Assembly (NCBI GenBank): GCA_036002485.1
Contig: DASYTI010000162.1
Coordinates: forward strand, 1 to 64,000
From: Candidatus Methylomirabilota bacterium
GTDB lineage: Bacteria > Methylomirabilota > Methylomirabilia > Rokubacteriales > CSP1-6
Direction of reading: 5' to 3'
DNA: 64,000 bases
Every line of letters begins with the position of its first letter. Position 1 is the stretch's first letter. Of the stretch, positions 24,616 through 33,276 are shown piece after piece. The notes under the pieces were generated by a model. That model was not told the origin of the DNA, searched no databases, and worked only from the letters and a program-made list of their open reading frames with translations. The position numbers and the translations under genes were made by a program.

Positions 24616-24828
24616 TTATCCGCGAATCGCCCAGCGCCGCACGGCGACGAGGGCCCACACGGCCTCGACGAGGCCGAAGGGCCATGCCCCTTGCAGAAAG
24701 CCGTAGAGCGATCCCAGGCCGCAGGCCCCGGCGAAGGCGAGGATGAACCAGCGGCTCCGATCTTCGAGGGCGTAGCACACGAGCATGGCGGTAACCGAGA
24801 AGAGCCCGAAGAGCGTCAGCGCATCCAA
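24616..24828 (-). CDS. Small integral membrane protein, unknown
   Basis: A 70-residue protein made of two to three hydrophobic segments (MDALTLFGLFSVTAMLVCYALE, FILAFAGACGLGSLYGFLQG, PFGLVEAVWALVAVRRW). The short basic end AVRRWAIRG is consistent with a cytoplasmic C-terminus. Tiny proteins of this pattern are widespread, but I know no function. It lies between the leftward CoA-transferase and the hybrid kinase. The 129 bp upstream, to 24958, contain only a weak 31-codon frame. Confidence 0.65.
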   Translation of the reverse strand: MDALTLFGLFSVTAMLVCYALEDRSRWFILAFAGACGLGSLYGFLQGAWPFGLVEAVWALVAVRRWAIRG

Positions 24829-24958
24829 CGAACGCTACGCGAACTCTGCCTGCGCGCTCATGGCCAACGGTGCCGGTCCGGGGGTGACCACGTCGGCGGA
24901 GACGGCAGGCCCTCCCGGATACGCTGCGTGAGGTCCTCGAAGCTCAGGTGCATGGTGC

Positions 24959-26761
24959 TCACGTCGTCTTGCCCGGGTCTTCTCCCAGAAAGTAGCGGCG
25001 GGGATCGAAGAGGCGGATGAGGGCGAGCTCATCCGCGGTCGGCACCTCGAAGCGCCGCAACCGGGCGCCCACGGCCAGCTCCCAGCCGCAGGCCGCGCGC
25101 GCAGCCTCGACGGCATCGGCCTCGGGTCGATGGCCGAAGGTGCCCGTGAGCTGGAGCGTCCCCCCCTCGCCATCCTTCTCGTACACTCCGAGATCGGACA
25201 CCACGGCGCGCACGGCGCGGCCGGGCGCGGTGATGTACGGCACCTTGTCGACGAAGCGCCGGGGCGATTGCTGGAGGCAGACCACCACTTCACGCGAGGA
25301 GGAGGTGATGTCATTGGCGCCGCCCGAGCCCGTCACGTAGGTCACGCCCGGGATGATGGTCGAGTTGATATTGCCGTGCTTGTCGATCTGCCCCGCCGCG
25401 AGCGACCCCAGGCACGCATTGTGCCGGCCCCCCATGAACACCCCCATGACGTGCAGGATGTCCGTGAGCATCTTGGCCGAGGGAAAATTGCGGAAGGAGA
25501 AGACGAAGGGCTCGGCGGGCCGCGGGAGGTAGCCGACCATGCCCGTCTCGGCCATGATCTCGACGTCGACGCCGCCGCGCTTGAGCTCGTAGGCGGCCAG
25601 CCAGGCGGCGAGGTTGGAGTTGCCCACGCCGGCCAGAAAGCTGCGGTAGCCATGCGCGCGGACTTTTTCGGCGAGGACGCGCGCCGCCACCACCACCATC
25701 CATTCGGAGGGAGAGGCCGGAGACGCGGGCCCCGGCAGCGTCGCGGATAGCGACTCGAGCTCGGAGACCCACGCGTCGGTGTGGGCGCGGCCCTTGGTCT
25801 CCATGATCCGCGCGTAGCCGAGCTTGGCCAGATAGGCCGCCTGGTCCGGCACGTCGAGGATCCACTCCCTGATCCAGGCCTCCGCCGTCCCGGGCTCGCG
25901 GAAGGCGCGCCGGCACTCGAGGATCCATTCCAGATCTTCGGCGTACCCTTCCAGCTCGGCGACCCCCATGCCGTACATGCCGCCGGGATGACATCCCTGC
26001 GGCGCCTCGACCACGGCCTGTACGTACTGCGAGGGAAGCTTGACGAGACCCGAATGGCGCCGGATGAAGTCGGTGGAGACGATGCGCTCGACGGTGACGA
26101 CGGCGCCGCGCCTGGCGGCCATGGCCCCGTACAGGTTCTCGTTGAGCGGTGCCGCCGTCAGCACATTCCCTGCGCGGTCGGCCGCCCAGCCGTGAATGAG
26201 GGCCACGTCGGGCACGAGCGCGCGGACGTAGCCCACGCGCCCCTCTCCCCCGAAGGGATCGTCGGCGGCCATGAAGTCCCCGTCCCTCGCGTTGTCCTCT
26301 TCCATGGAGGAGCCGAGGAGCGACTTCGTGGTGAGGAAGGGCACGCCCATGGCGCCGGCGAGAAGCCGCAGCGGCATGGTCAGCATCGACCAGTTCTGGA
26401 CCTCCAGCCTGCCCTCAAGGACAGCCCGGGAGAGCAAGGGCTGCGGCGTAGGGAAGGGATAGCCCTCGCCCATGAATGTGGTGATGACGCGGCGGACGAG
26501 GCCGCCATGGATGAGGGCGGTCCACGGTGATCCGACGCCGATGGCGGCGAGCGTGAAATCGGGGCGCTTGCCCCACCACAGGCGCGTGACCTCGCGGACG
26601 AGCACGTTGGCGCGCCCGTGGGCGGCGCCGACATAGACCGTGTCGCCGGCCCGGACGTGCCGGCGCACCGCTTCCGCGAGCGTCGTCGTCTTGTCCGGGC
26701 CCTCCTCGAGGGGCACGTCGAGCCGCCGCCTGATGACATCGTGGTACGCCGCCTCCATCAC
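24959..26761 (-). CDS. CoA-transferase with fused A and B subunits
   Basis: A 600-residue protein joining two CoA-transferase halves. The N-terminal half (about 1-330) includes DTVYVGAAHGRANVLVREVTR, like the glutaconate/acyl CoA-transferase alpha subunit. The C-terminal half (350-600) has LAGVGNSNLAAWLAAYELK, the AETGMVGYLPRP segment that carries the catalytic Glu region, and GSGGANDITSSS. It would move CoA between a carboxylic acid and an acyl-CoA in the cytoplasm. Its start overlaps the stop of the DUF1232 gene (ATGA). It shares a leftward run with an EMO-like protein, consistent with acyl-CoA oxidation. Substrate unknown. Confidence 0.88.
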   Translation of the reverse strand: MMEAAYHDVIRRRLDVPLEEGPDKTTTLAEAVRRHVRAGDTVYVGAAHGRANVLVREVTRLWWGKRPDFTLAAIGVGSPWTALIHGGLVRRVITTFMGEGYPFPTPQPLLSRAVLEGRLEVQNWSMLTMPLRLLAGAMGVPFLTTKSLLGSSMEEDNARDGDFMAADDPFGGEGRVGYVRALVPDVALIHGWAADRAGNVLTAAPLNENLYGAMAARRGAVVTVERIVSTDFIRRHSGLVKLPSQYVQAVVEAPQGCHPGGMYGMGVAELEGYAEDLEWILECRRAFREPGTAEAWIREWILDVPDQAAYLAKLGYARIMETKGRAHTDAWVSELESLSATLPGPASPASPSEWMVVVAARVLAEKVRAHGYRSFLAGVGNSNLAAWLAAYELKRGGVDVEIMAETGMVGYLPRPAEPFVFSFRNFPSAKMLTDILHVMGVFMGGRHNACLGSLAAGQIDKHGNINSTIIPGVTYVTGSGGANDITSSSREVVVCLQQSPRRFVDKVPYITAPGRAVRAVVSDLGVYEKDGEGGTLQLTGTFGHRPEADAVEAARAACGWELAVGARLRRFEVPTADELALIRLFDPRRYFLGEDPGKTT

Positions 26762-27117
26762 GCCGCCTCCCGTCTCGGGGCGACCACGCGCGCCTTCAGC
26801 CGCCGGGGAATCCAGGCGGCGACCCGCCGGGCCGTGGTGAGGGTGGCATCGAGGGATGCGACATCGAACGGCCAGTGCTTGAGAAGCAGGGGCCGGCCGA
26901 GGACCGTGACGAGTCGATCGAGGACGAGGGCAACCAGGAGCGCATCGTCGAGCCAGCCGAAGAGCGGAATGAAGTCCGGAATCAGGTCGAGGGGCGTCAC
27001 CAGGTACACGGCCAGAGCGGCGAGGAGGATCTTGGCCCGCCCCGGCACCGCGCGGTCGGCCAGCAGCGCCCCCAGCATGCCGGCCAGGCGGGGGAGGACG
27101 AGGAGAAGGGCCTTCAT
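26758..27117 (-). CDS. DUF1232 (YkvA-like) membrane protein
   Basis: A 119-residue protein. The block LLAALAVYLVTPLDLIPDFIPLFGWLDDALLVALVLDRLV is the DUF1232 signature, a helical hairpin with the conserved SPIDLIPD-like turn. The function of the family is not known; members are membrane-associated. Its stop overlaps the start of the CoA-transferase by 4 bp, and it begins 10 bp after the stop of the Fe-S protein gene, so all three are probably one operon. Confidence 0.85.
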   Translation of the reverse strand: MKALLLVLPRLAGMLGALLADRAVPGRAKILLAALAVYLVTPLDLIPDFIPLFGWLDDALLVALVLDRLVTVLGRPLLLKHWPFDVASLDATLTTARRVAAWIPRRLKARVVAPRREAA

Positions 27118-27127
27118 GGCGGCGCGG

Positions 27128-29167
27128 CTATGGCAGCCCCTCGGCCAGCACCTCAGCGATGTCGCGGGCTTTGATCTTGTCGCTCACGCCTTTGCCTTTG
27201 ACCCCGTCTTCGAACATGGTGAGGCAGAAGGGACACGCGGAGGCGAGGATGTCGGGGTTCACCTCCATGGCCTGCTCGACGCGGATCTGGTTCACGCGGC
27301 GCCCCTCGTTCTCCTCCATCCACACGCGGCCGCCCCCGCCCCCGCAGCACATGCCCTTGGATCGAGACAGCTTCATCTCCGCCAGCTCGCCCCGCGTGGC
27401 GGAGGCGAGCACGCGCCTCGGCTCCTCGTAGACGTCGTTGTACCGGCCGAGATTGCAGGCGTCGTGATAGGTGATGCGCTCGGTCCGCTCGCGCGGCACC
27501 TTCAGCCGTCCCGACTGCACCAGCTCGTCGAGGAGCTGGCTATGGTGGATGACCTTGAACCGTCCGTCGAAATCAGGGTACTCGTTCCGGATGGTGTTGA
27601 AGCAGTGGGGGCAGGCCGTGACGATGGTCTGGAACTTGTACTGCTTCAGCGTCTCGATGTTGCCCTGGGCGAGCGTCTGGTAGAGGTACTCGTGCCCCAG
27701 CCGCCGGGCCGGCTCGCCCGTGCACTTCTCCTCGTTGCCGAGGATGGCGAAGTCCACTCCCGCGGCCTGCATGAGCTTGACGAAGGCCCGCGCCACCTTC
27801 TTGTTCCGCTCGTCGAAGGAGCCGTAGCAGCCGACCCAGTAGAGATACTCCGCCTCGCGCACGTCGCTCATGAGCCGGAGGCCGAGGTCGCCGGCCCACT
27901 CCGCCCGCGTCTGCCAGGACATCTGCCACGGATTGCCATTGGTCTCGAGATTGCGGAAGGCGGGCTGCAGCTCCGCGGGGAACCGCGACTCCGTGAGGAC
28001 GAGCCAGCGCCGCATGTCCACGATCTTGGGCACGTGCTCGATGAAGACGGGGCAGGCGTCCACGCACCAGCGGCAGGTCGTGCAGGCCCACAGGACATTG
28101 TCGTGGATGACGTCGCCGACCATTGACCTCGCGGGGGCGGGCGACCTCGCGAGGGCGGGGGCCTTCTCGGCGGCCGACTTGTCGCCCGCATGATGTCCGT
28201 GCTTGGCGTGGCCCCCCGCGCTCTCGAGGAGAAAGTCTTGAAGGTTCAGGATGAGCCACTTCGGATCGAGCTCCTTGCCGCTGATGTTGGCCGGGCACCC
28301 GGAGGTGCAGCGGCCGCACTCGGTGCAGTTGTACGTGTCGAAGAGATCCCTCCACGTGAAATCCTTGAGACTGCCCACCCCGAAGGTCTCGGCTTCCTCG
28401 AGGTTGATCGTCTGGAACTGCCCCTTGGGCTTCTGGGAGGCGAAGAATACGTTGAAGGGGGCAGCCATGATGTGCAGGTGCTTCGAGTACGGCAGGTACA
28501 CGAGGAAGCTCAGGAGGAGCACCGCGTGGAGCCACCACGACACGTGGAAAATGGCGGTGACCGCCCCGGGCGGCAGATGAGCGAGCGGGCCCGCCAGCGC
28601 CCTCCCCGCGAACTGCCAGTGGTCGGACGGCGCGGGGGCGAGCACGATCCGGCCCGCGTCGGCAGCAAGGTCCGTGATCATGAGCCCGAAGATCAGGAGC
28701 AGGATGAAGAGGCCCTCGGGCGAGAGGGTGAGGCGGCGGGGCTTGGTCACCAGCCGGCGGTAGGCCGCGTAGGCGATGGCCGCGATGACGGCCACGCTGA
28801 AGGCGTCTTCGAGGATCAGGTAGGGGGGCGTGTTGGAGAGCAGCGGAAGGTGGAACCCCTCGGCCATCCCCTGCCCGAAGAACTCGATGGTCCCGAGCGT
28901 GAGGACGACGAAGCCCCAGAAGATCGTGGCATGCATGAGCCCGGGCCAGAAGTCGTTCTGGAGGAGCCTGGCCTGGCCGAAGACGTACACGAGGACCGCG
29001 AGCAGTCGCTGGGGCACCTTGTCCCATCGCGCGTCCGGCTTCCCCACCAGTATGAGCCGGAGAAGAAAGATCGCGCGTCGCGCGAAGAGCACGAGGGCCA
29101 CGACGATCAACGCGTAGAACGGGAGCCAGCCGGGGACGGCCCCGTACCACTGGTGAGAGGGCGACAT
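27128..29167 (-). CDS. HdrD-like Fe-S membrane oxidoreductase (EMO-like)
   Basis: A 679-residue protein. Residues 1-245 hold several membrane helices with His residues, like a NarI-type diheme b domain. Two ferredoxin motifs follow (CTECGRCTSGCP and CTTCRWCVDACP). The end has two CCG-type domains: CYGSFDERN with ACPHCFNTIRNEYPDFDG, and CCGGGGGRVWMEENEG with ACPFCLTMFEDG. This order matches the EMO proteins, which pass electrons from ETF to menaquinone. It would sit in the cytoplasmic membrane and serve acyl-CoA dehydrogenases. The adjacent CoA-transferase and MeaB fit that role; no ETF genes are visible here. Confidence 0.85.
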   Translation of the reverse strand: MSPSHQWYGAVPGWLPFYALIVVALVLFARRAIFLLRLILVGKPDARWDKVPQRLLAVLVYVFGQARLLQNDFWPGLMHATIFWGFVVLTLGTIEFFGQGMAEGFHLPLLSNTPPYLILEDAFSVAVIAAIAYAAYRRLVTKPRRLTLSPEGLFILLLIFGLMITDLAADAGRIVLAPAPSDHWQFAGRALAGPLAHLPPGAVTAIFHVSWWLHAVLLLSFLVYLPYSKHLHIMAAPFNVFFASQKPKGQFQTINLEEAETFGVGSLKDFTWRDLFDTYNCTECGRCTSGCPANISGKELDPKWLILNLQDFLLESAGGHAKHGHHAGDKSAAEKAPALARSPAPARSMVGDVIHDNVLWACTTCRWCVDACPVFIEHVPKIVDMRRWLVLTESRFPAELQPAFRNLETNGNPWQMSWQTRAEWAGDLGLRLMSDVREAEYLYWVGCYGSFDERNKKVARAFVKLMQAAGVDFAILGNEEKCTGEPARRLGHEYLYQTLAQGNIETLKQYKFQTIVTACPHCFNTIRNEYPDFDGRFKVIHHSQLLDELVQSGRLKVPRERTERITYHDACNLGRYNDVYEEPRRVLASATRGELAEMKLSRSKGMCCGGGGGRVWMEENEGRRVNQIRVEQAMEVNPDILASACPFCLTMFEDGVKGKGVSDKIKARDIAEVLAEGLP

Positions 29168-29229
29168 TCAGCGGAACCTCCGTGAGGGACGGGTGTTGGG
29201 CCTCATAGTGCGGCGCGGGTTCCGGAGTG

Positions 29230-30219
29230 TCAAGGTCGCCGGAGGATCGTGGAGAGGATCTGCGAGACGGCGGAGTACGAATCGAGCGTGCCCTCGGCCA
29301 CCGCGTCGATGAGGGGCGCGATGGCGCGGTCCTGCTCCATGCCCGCGAGCACCTCGCTCGCGAAGCGCTCGACGAGGAGAGTGCGAAGCTCCGCGCGCCG
29401 CCGCGCCTGGCGCCGCTTCTCGAGGGCGCCCGAGGCCTCGAGGACGGCCCGGTGCCGCTTAATCTCGGCGAGGAGCTCCGCCACGCCGACGTCGCTCACG
29501 GCCTGGGTGGCCAGCACGGGCGTCTCCCAGTCGACGTCCTTGGGCGAGGCGCTGCTCGAGTAGTGCAGGTGTACGGAAAAGCGCAGCTCGGCCATGAGGG
29601 CATGCGCGCCTTCGCGGTCGGCCTTGTTGACCACGAAGATGTCGGCGACCTCCATCAGCCCCGCCTTCATGGCCTGCACCGAGTCGCCCGACTCGGGTAC
29701 CAGGGCCACCACCGTCGTGTCGGCGAGCTTGACGATGTCCAGCTCGGTCTGTCCCACCCCCACGGTCTCCACGAGCACCCAGGGGAACCCGAAGGCATCC
29801 ATGAGCTTGAGCACGTCGCCGGTGGCGGCCGCGAGACCGCCGAGGCTGCCGCGCGTCGCCATGCTGCGGATGAACACGCCGGGATCCAGGGTGTGGGTCT
29901 GCATGCGGATGCGGTCGCCCAGCACGGCACCCCCGGTGAACGGGCTCGACGGATCGACGGCGAGCACACCCACGGCGGCGCCCTCCGCGCGGAGGTAACT
30001 GATGACACGGTCGACGAGGGTGGACTTGCCCGCCCCCGGCGGCCCGGTGATTCCCAGGACGTGGGCGCGGCCCAGCCGGGGCTGGAGGGTGCGCATGATC
30101 TCCGGAATTCCCGCCCCGCGGTTCTCGACCCGCGTGATGAGACGGGCCAGGGCCAGGCGGTCGCCCGCGAGCATGCGCTCGACGAGGGTGTGAGAAGGGG
30201 CGGGTGCGGCGGCGGGCAC
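29230..30219 (-). CDS. meaB: Methylmalonyl-CoA mutase-associated GTPase MeaB
   Basis: A 329-residue G3E-family GTPase. The P-loop is GITGPPGAGKST (residues 57-67), followed by DPSSPFTGGAVLGDRIRM and VLVETVGVGQTE; the specificity motif is VNKADREGA. MeaB protects B12-dependent methylmalonyl-CoA mutase and guides cobalamin loading. The mutase genes are not in the window. It reads leftward ahead of the Fe-S protein, across 62 bp, which supports a propionate/acyl-CoA context. The start is the first codon of a family-like N-terminus and could shift by a few residues. Confidence 0.92.
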   Translation of the reverse strand: MPAAAPAPSHTLVERMLAGDRLALARLITRVENRGAGIPEIMRTLQPRLGRAHVLGITGPPGAGKSTLVDRVISYLRAEGAAVGVLAVDPSSPFTGGAVLGDRIRMQTHTLDPGVFIRSMATRGSLGGLAAATGDVLKLMDAFGFPWVLVETVGVGQTELDIVKLADTTVVALVPESGDSVQAMKAGLMEVADIFVVNKADREGAHALMAELRFSVHLHYSSSASPKDVDWETPVLATQAVSDVGVAELLAEIKRHRAVLEASGALEKRRQARRRAELRTLLVERFASEVLAGMEQDRAIAPLIDAVAEGTLDSYSAVSQILSTILRRP

Positions 30220-30269
30220 CCGCAGATTCTAGCAGATTCGCCGGGGCGCCCCCGCGGGCCCCCGTGAAT

Positions 30270-30335
30270 GCATCTATGCAGCCCTCGCCTCGCCGCTCTC
30301 CTCGCCTGCGGCTCGTCGGCAGCGTCTCAGCTCGA
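30270..30335. repeat. Partial CTCGCCTCG / CTCAGCTCGAA repeat, copy E
   Basis: The motif CAGCCCTCGCCTCG followed by CTCAGCTCGAA matches the ends of the module at 32.3 and 51.3 kb, but the interior differs and the copy is truncated after CTCGAAAA. It lies between meaB and yceI. Confidence 0.6.
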
Positions 30336-30339
30336 AAAT

Positions 30340-30978
30340 CTACTGCTTGGCGAAAGTCAGGTCGGTCTCGATGGCGATCTCGTTCGAGAGCTTCAGGAAC
30401 ATCAGCTGCGGGATGGACATGCCGTGATTGCTGAAGGTCGTGCCCAGCTTGGAGCGGACCTTGATGTTCTCGCTGGCGAACCCGAACCGCTTCTGCGCTT
30501 CCACCTGCTCCGGGGTGAGCCTGATATAGGTCACGCGCGCGTCGGCCACCGTCTCCACGGGCTTTTGCTTGATGGTGAGGATGCCCTTGACCTTGGCCGG
30601 GACTTCCTTCCCCGGCTCGAGCGGACCGGCCATGTCGATGCTCTTGATCTCGAAGATGGCGAACTTGTTCGCCTCGTTGCTGGCCGTGTCGAGGTACAGC
30701 GGCCCCTGCATGTCCGCATCGCGCTTGGTGACGCCGGTACTGATCGTGGTCAGGTCCACCTTGATGGTGCCGCTGGCCGTGGCAGGCTTCAGCGGATCCA
30801 CCGTGAGATTACCCGTGACGGCGGGGCCGGCCGTGTTACCCACGACCGTCTCGAGCGGCGCATCCGTCTTGAAGGTCGCGCGTGAGTAGTTCGAGAGCAT
30901 CCTGAGATTGATGGGCTCCGCCTGTGCCCATGTCGGCACGGCCAGGACGAGCACAGCCGCGATGAGTCGTCCGATCAT
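30340..30978 (-). CDS. YceI-family periplasmic protein
   Basis: A 212-residue exported protein of the YceI lipocalin-like family, which binds polyisoprenoid or other lipids in the periplasm. The signal peptide is MIGRLIAAVLVLAVPTWAQA. The mature part shows NYSRATFKTDAPLETVVGNT, PLYLDTASNEANKFAIFEIKS and VKGILTIKQKPVE. I begin at ATG 30978, which has GGAGGG upstream; the longer open frame runs into the upstream rimI gene and is an artifact. The C-terminal LSNEIAIETDLTF is typical. It lies downstream of rimI on the same strand. The ligand is unknown. Confidence 0.88.
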   Translation of the reverse strand: MIGRLIAAVLVLAVPTWAQAEPINLRMLSNYSRATFKTDAPLETVVGNTAGPAVTGNLTVDPLKPATASGTIKVDLTTISTGVTKRDADMQGPLYLDTASNEANKFAIFEIKSIDMAGPLEPGKEVPAKVKGILTIKQKPVETVADARVTYIRLTPEQVEAQKRFGFASENIKVRSKLGTTFSNHGMSIPQLMFLKLSNEIAIETDLTFAKQ

Positions 30979-31037
30979 GAGACGTGTCCCTCCAAGGAGT
31001 TCAATAGGTTCGCTCGGCGAATACGCGCGGGGATAAC

Positions 31038-31544
31038 TCAGGGCCCCGCGTTCTGGTTCCCCGCCACGGCCCTGACCGTATCGTCTCCGAGCCTGGCCTC
31101 CATGACCAGGGCATCTTCGCCCGTATCGAAATAGTAGCCGTTTCGACGTCCGATGATCTGGAACCCGAGGCGGCCATAGAGCGCGACGGCGGGGGCATTG
31201 CCCGGACGCACCTCGAGGAAGGCCAGGGTGACGCCTCGGGCCACGCCCTCCGAGAGCGCGCCGGCCAGGATGGCCCGTCCCACGCCCCGATGACGCCAGT
31301 CCGGATGCACGGCGAGGTTGGTGATGTGGATCTCGTGACCGATCTCCCAGAGGCACAGGTATCCCACCACCTGACGACCCGCGCGCATCACCGAGCAGCG
31401 CGCCACGCGGTTCTGCTGGATCTCGTACCGGAAGGCCGCGGGCGTCCACGGCGTGGGGAAGGACACGCGCTCGATGGCCACGACCTCGTCGAGGTCGGCC
31501 AGGGTCATGGGCGCGAGCCGGAGCTTCGCATCCATGGTGCTCAT
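31038..31544 (-). CDS. rimI: Ribosomal protein S18-alanine N-acetyltransferase
   Basis: A 168-residue GNAT enzyme. LAVHPDWRHRGVGRAILAGAL holds the acetyl-CoA binding loop (RxxGxG/A), and ALYGRLGFQIIGRRNGYY is the RimI C-terminal pattern, here with the Tyr pair that closes the active site. It acetylates the N-terminal Ala of ribosomal protein S18. It overlaps the 3' end of tsaB by 4 bp (ATGA), the usual tsaB-rimI gene pair. The ATG 31544 is the first possible start. Confidence 0.9.
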   Translation of the reverse strand: MSTMDAKLRLAPMTLADLDEVVAIERVSFPTPWTPAAFRYEIQQNRVARCSVMRAGRQVVGYLCLWEIGHEIHITNLAVHPDWRHRGVGRAILAGALSEGVARGVTLAFLEVRPGNAPAVALYGRLGFQIIGRRNGYYFDTGEDALVMEARLGDDTVRAVAGNQNAGP

Positions 31545-32227
31545 GACGCGCGCCGCGCCTTGAGCTCGGCCTCCGAGGGGCGAAGATAGAGCGGCGCGAT
31601 CTCGTCGGCGCCCCGCCCCTCACCCGCCGCGAGCATGCGCAGCCCGATCTGAGCGACCACGGCGGGGGACGGCATGCGCTGGGCGGGCGGAGCTACCCGA
31701 CAGCCGTCGCCCAGCCGCGCGAGCCATGGCCGGCAGGCGGCGATGCCGTCCCCCAGCAGGATGACGGGGGCCTCGAGGCGGGCCGCCGCCGCCTCCGGCG
31801 TCAGGGCCAGGTAATCCCAATTCCTGACCATCGCCTGTCCGTCCCAGCGATAGCGGGAGAGATAGACCTCGCCCTTGCGCGCGTCCAGGATGGGGCACAC
31901 GGCGGCCTCCGCGAAGGGCAGGCGCGCCGCGAGCGCGTCGAGCGTGGGCACGGGAGCAATGGGCAGGTCGAGGGCCAGGGCCAGCCCCTTGACGGTGGCG
32001 AGGCCGACGCGGAGGCCTGTGAAGGAGCCCGGCCCGATGGACACGGCGAGTCCGTCCAGATCTCGCGGGGAGAACCCGCATTCAGCGACCAGCCGGTCGA
32101 CGGCGGCCATCAGGCGCTCCGAATGGGTGACCGTGACGTCCAGCGTGATCTCCCCGAGGAGGCGTTCGCCGTCGACGAGGGCGGCCCCGCCTGAGAGGGT
32201 GGCGCTCTCGAGCGCGAGGACTTTCAT
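31541..32227 (-). CDS. tsaB: tRNA threonylcarbamoyladenosine biosynthesis protein TsaB
   Basis: A 228-residue ASKHA-type protein. The opening MKVLALESATLSGGAALVDGERLLGE and SIGPGSFTGLRVGLATVKGLALAL are family signatures, and LDARKGEVYLSRYRW follows. TsaB is the dimeric partner of TsaD and TsaE in making t6A at position 37 of ANN-decoding tRNAs. It is translationally coupled to rimI. It is the first gene of this leftward group, and the 242 bp upstream hold a repeat. Confidence 0.93.
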   Translation of the reverse strand: MKVLALESATLSGGAALVDGERLLGEITLDVTVTHSERLMAAVDRLVAECGFSPRDLDGLAVSIGPGSFTGLRVGLATVKGLALALDLPIAPVPTLDALAARLPFAEAAVCPILDARKGEVYLSRYRWDGQAMVRNWDYLALTPEAAAARLEAPVILLGDGIAACRPWLARLGDGCRVAPPAQRMPSPAVVAQIGLRMLAAGEGRGADEIAPLYLRPSEAELKARRAS

Positions 32228-32258
32228 GGCGGTGGAAGTTTACCACGCGCGGCACTGG

Positions 32259-32392
32259 ACCAATTTGCTCGCCAGATTCTACTCCGCTCTCGCCTCGCGA
32301 CGCCCAGGGGCCGTTGCTCAGCTCGAACGGCGTCAGCCCTCGCCTCGGGGCGGTGCCCCTCAGCTCGAAGGGCCACGTTCTCGGTTATCTTT
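32259..32392. repeat. CTCGCCTCG / CTCAGCTCGAA repeat module, copy D
   Basis: Two tandem units of CCGCTCTCGCCTCG-like and CTCAGCTCGAA-like half-sites, ending in GGGCCACGTTCTCGGT. The left edge (GGACCAATTTGCTCGCCA) matches the left edge of the element at 51252. It lies between divergent tsaB and the pyrE-like gene, where it may carry or disturb promoters. Confidence 0.7.
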
Positions 32393-32469
32393 AGGGATTG
32401 ACAAGGGCGCGGCGCGGCCGTAATTCTTACAATTCCATGGCCCCGCCCCCCTCGAAGGAAACAGCCCGG

Positions 32470-33117
32470 ATGGACGCCGAGGTTCGCGAGAAGATCCATC
32501 TGGAGATCCTGAAGCGGACGGGCGCGTACCACGCCAACGACCACATCCTCCTGCCGTCCGGCCAGCACACCAGCGAGTTCATCGAGAAGACGCTCGTGAC
32601 CACGGAGGCCTCCTTCACGGAAGGGCTCGGCGCGGTCATCGCCAAGCACTACGCCCAGTGGCCCATCGACGTCGTGCTCTCCACGGGCCCCGGCGCCCTC
32701 ATCCTCTCCCACTGCGTGGCGCGCGCGCACCCCTCGCGGCCCACCCTCATGTACGGCACCAAGGGCGTCTCGGCGGGCAAGCGCAAGGTCACCCTCCCCG
32801 CCGAGTTCCACCGGCTCATCAGGCCCGCCACCAAGGTGCTCATCGTCGAGGATCTCGTGAGCTCCGGAACCACGGTCAAGCTCTTGAGCGATCTCGTCGA
32901 GGAGCTGGGCGGGCAGGTCATCGGCATCGGCGCGTTGTGGCGCCGGACCAAGAAGGCCGAGATCGCCGGCAAGGAGATCTTCAGCCTGGTGAGCCGGGAC
33001 TTCCCGACCTATCCGCCCGACCAATGTCCCATGTGCAAGAAGGGCGTGGCGCTCAACCAGGAATTCGTGCGCCGCCGCGAGCATCGACGGCCATCCTCGG
33101 CTCGAGAGAAGACCTAG
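32470..33117 (+). CDS. pyrE: Orotate phosphoribosyltransferase-like protein
   Basis: A 215-residue type I phosphoribosyltransferase. The PRPP-binding loop VLIVEDLVSSGTTVKLL and an upstream STGPGALILSH region are typical of OPRTase, which converts orotate and PRPP to OMP in pyrimidine synthesis. The C-terminus adds CPMCKKGVALNQEF, a CxxC tail that may bind zinc. I chose ATG 32470 (AAGGAA about 9 bases upstream); ATG 32437 is possible. Assignment as true pyrE rather than another PRTase is likely, not certain. Confidence 0.8.
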   Translation: MDAEVREKIHLEILKRTGAYHANDHILLPSGQHTSEFIEKTLVTTEASFTEGLGAVIAKHYAQWPIDVVLSTGPGALILSHCVARAHPSRPTLMYGTKGVSAGKRKVTLPAEFHRLIRPATKVLIVEDLVSSGTTVKLLSDLVEELGGQVIGIGALWRRTKKAEIAGKEIFSLVSRDFPTYPPDQCPMCKKGVALNQEFVRRREHRRPSSAREKT

Positions 33118-33194
33118 GCAGCGAAGGGACAGCCCCGACCCACCAGCTGTAGCGGCCCGCCGCGCTTTATGACCCCGCAGAATGTATTTTCCCC

Positions 33195-33224
33195 TTGACA
33201 GCCTCGGGAGGCCTCCCCCAGAAT
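33195..33224 (+). promoter_or_regulatory. Sigma-70-type promoter with palindromic spacer
   Basis: A perfect -35 box TTGACA (33195-33200) and a CAGAAT -10 box (33219-33224) are 18 bp apart. The spacer contains the 12-bp palindrome GGGAGGCCTCCC (33206-33217), a candidate operator. The transcript would start near 33231, 45 bp ahead of the polylysine microgene. Confidence 0.5.
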
Positions 33225-33276
33225 CCCGGCAGAAGTCACAAACCGCGGGACGCGCGGGGCGGGAGGAGGTGACACG

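Noticed and set aside
24858-24953. A 31-codon frame after the CoA-transferase gene
   Set aside because: The start is near the preceding stop, but there is no strong Shine-Dalgarno and no protein-like pattern, so I left it out.
30979-31623. N-terminal extension of the YceI frame
   Set aside because: It overlaps rimI in another frame; the signal peptide and Shine-Dalgarno support ATG 30978.
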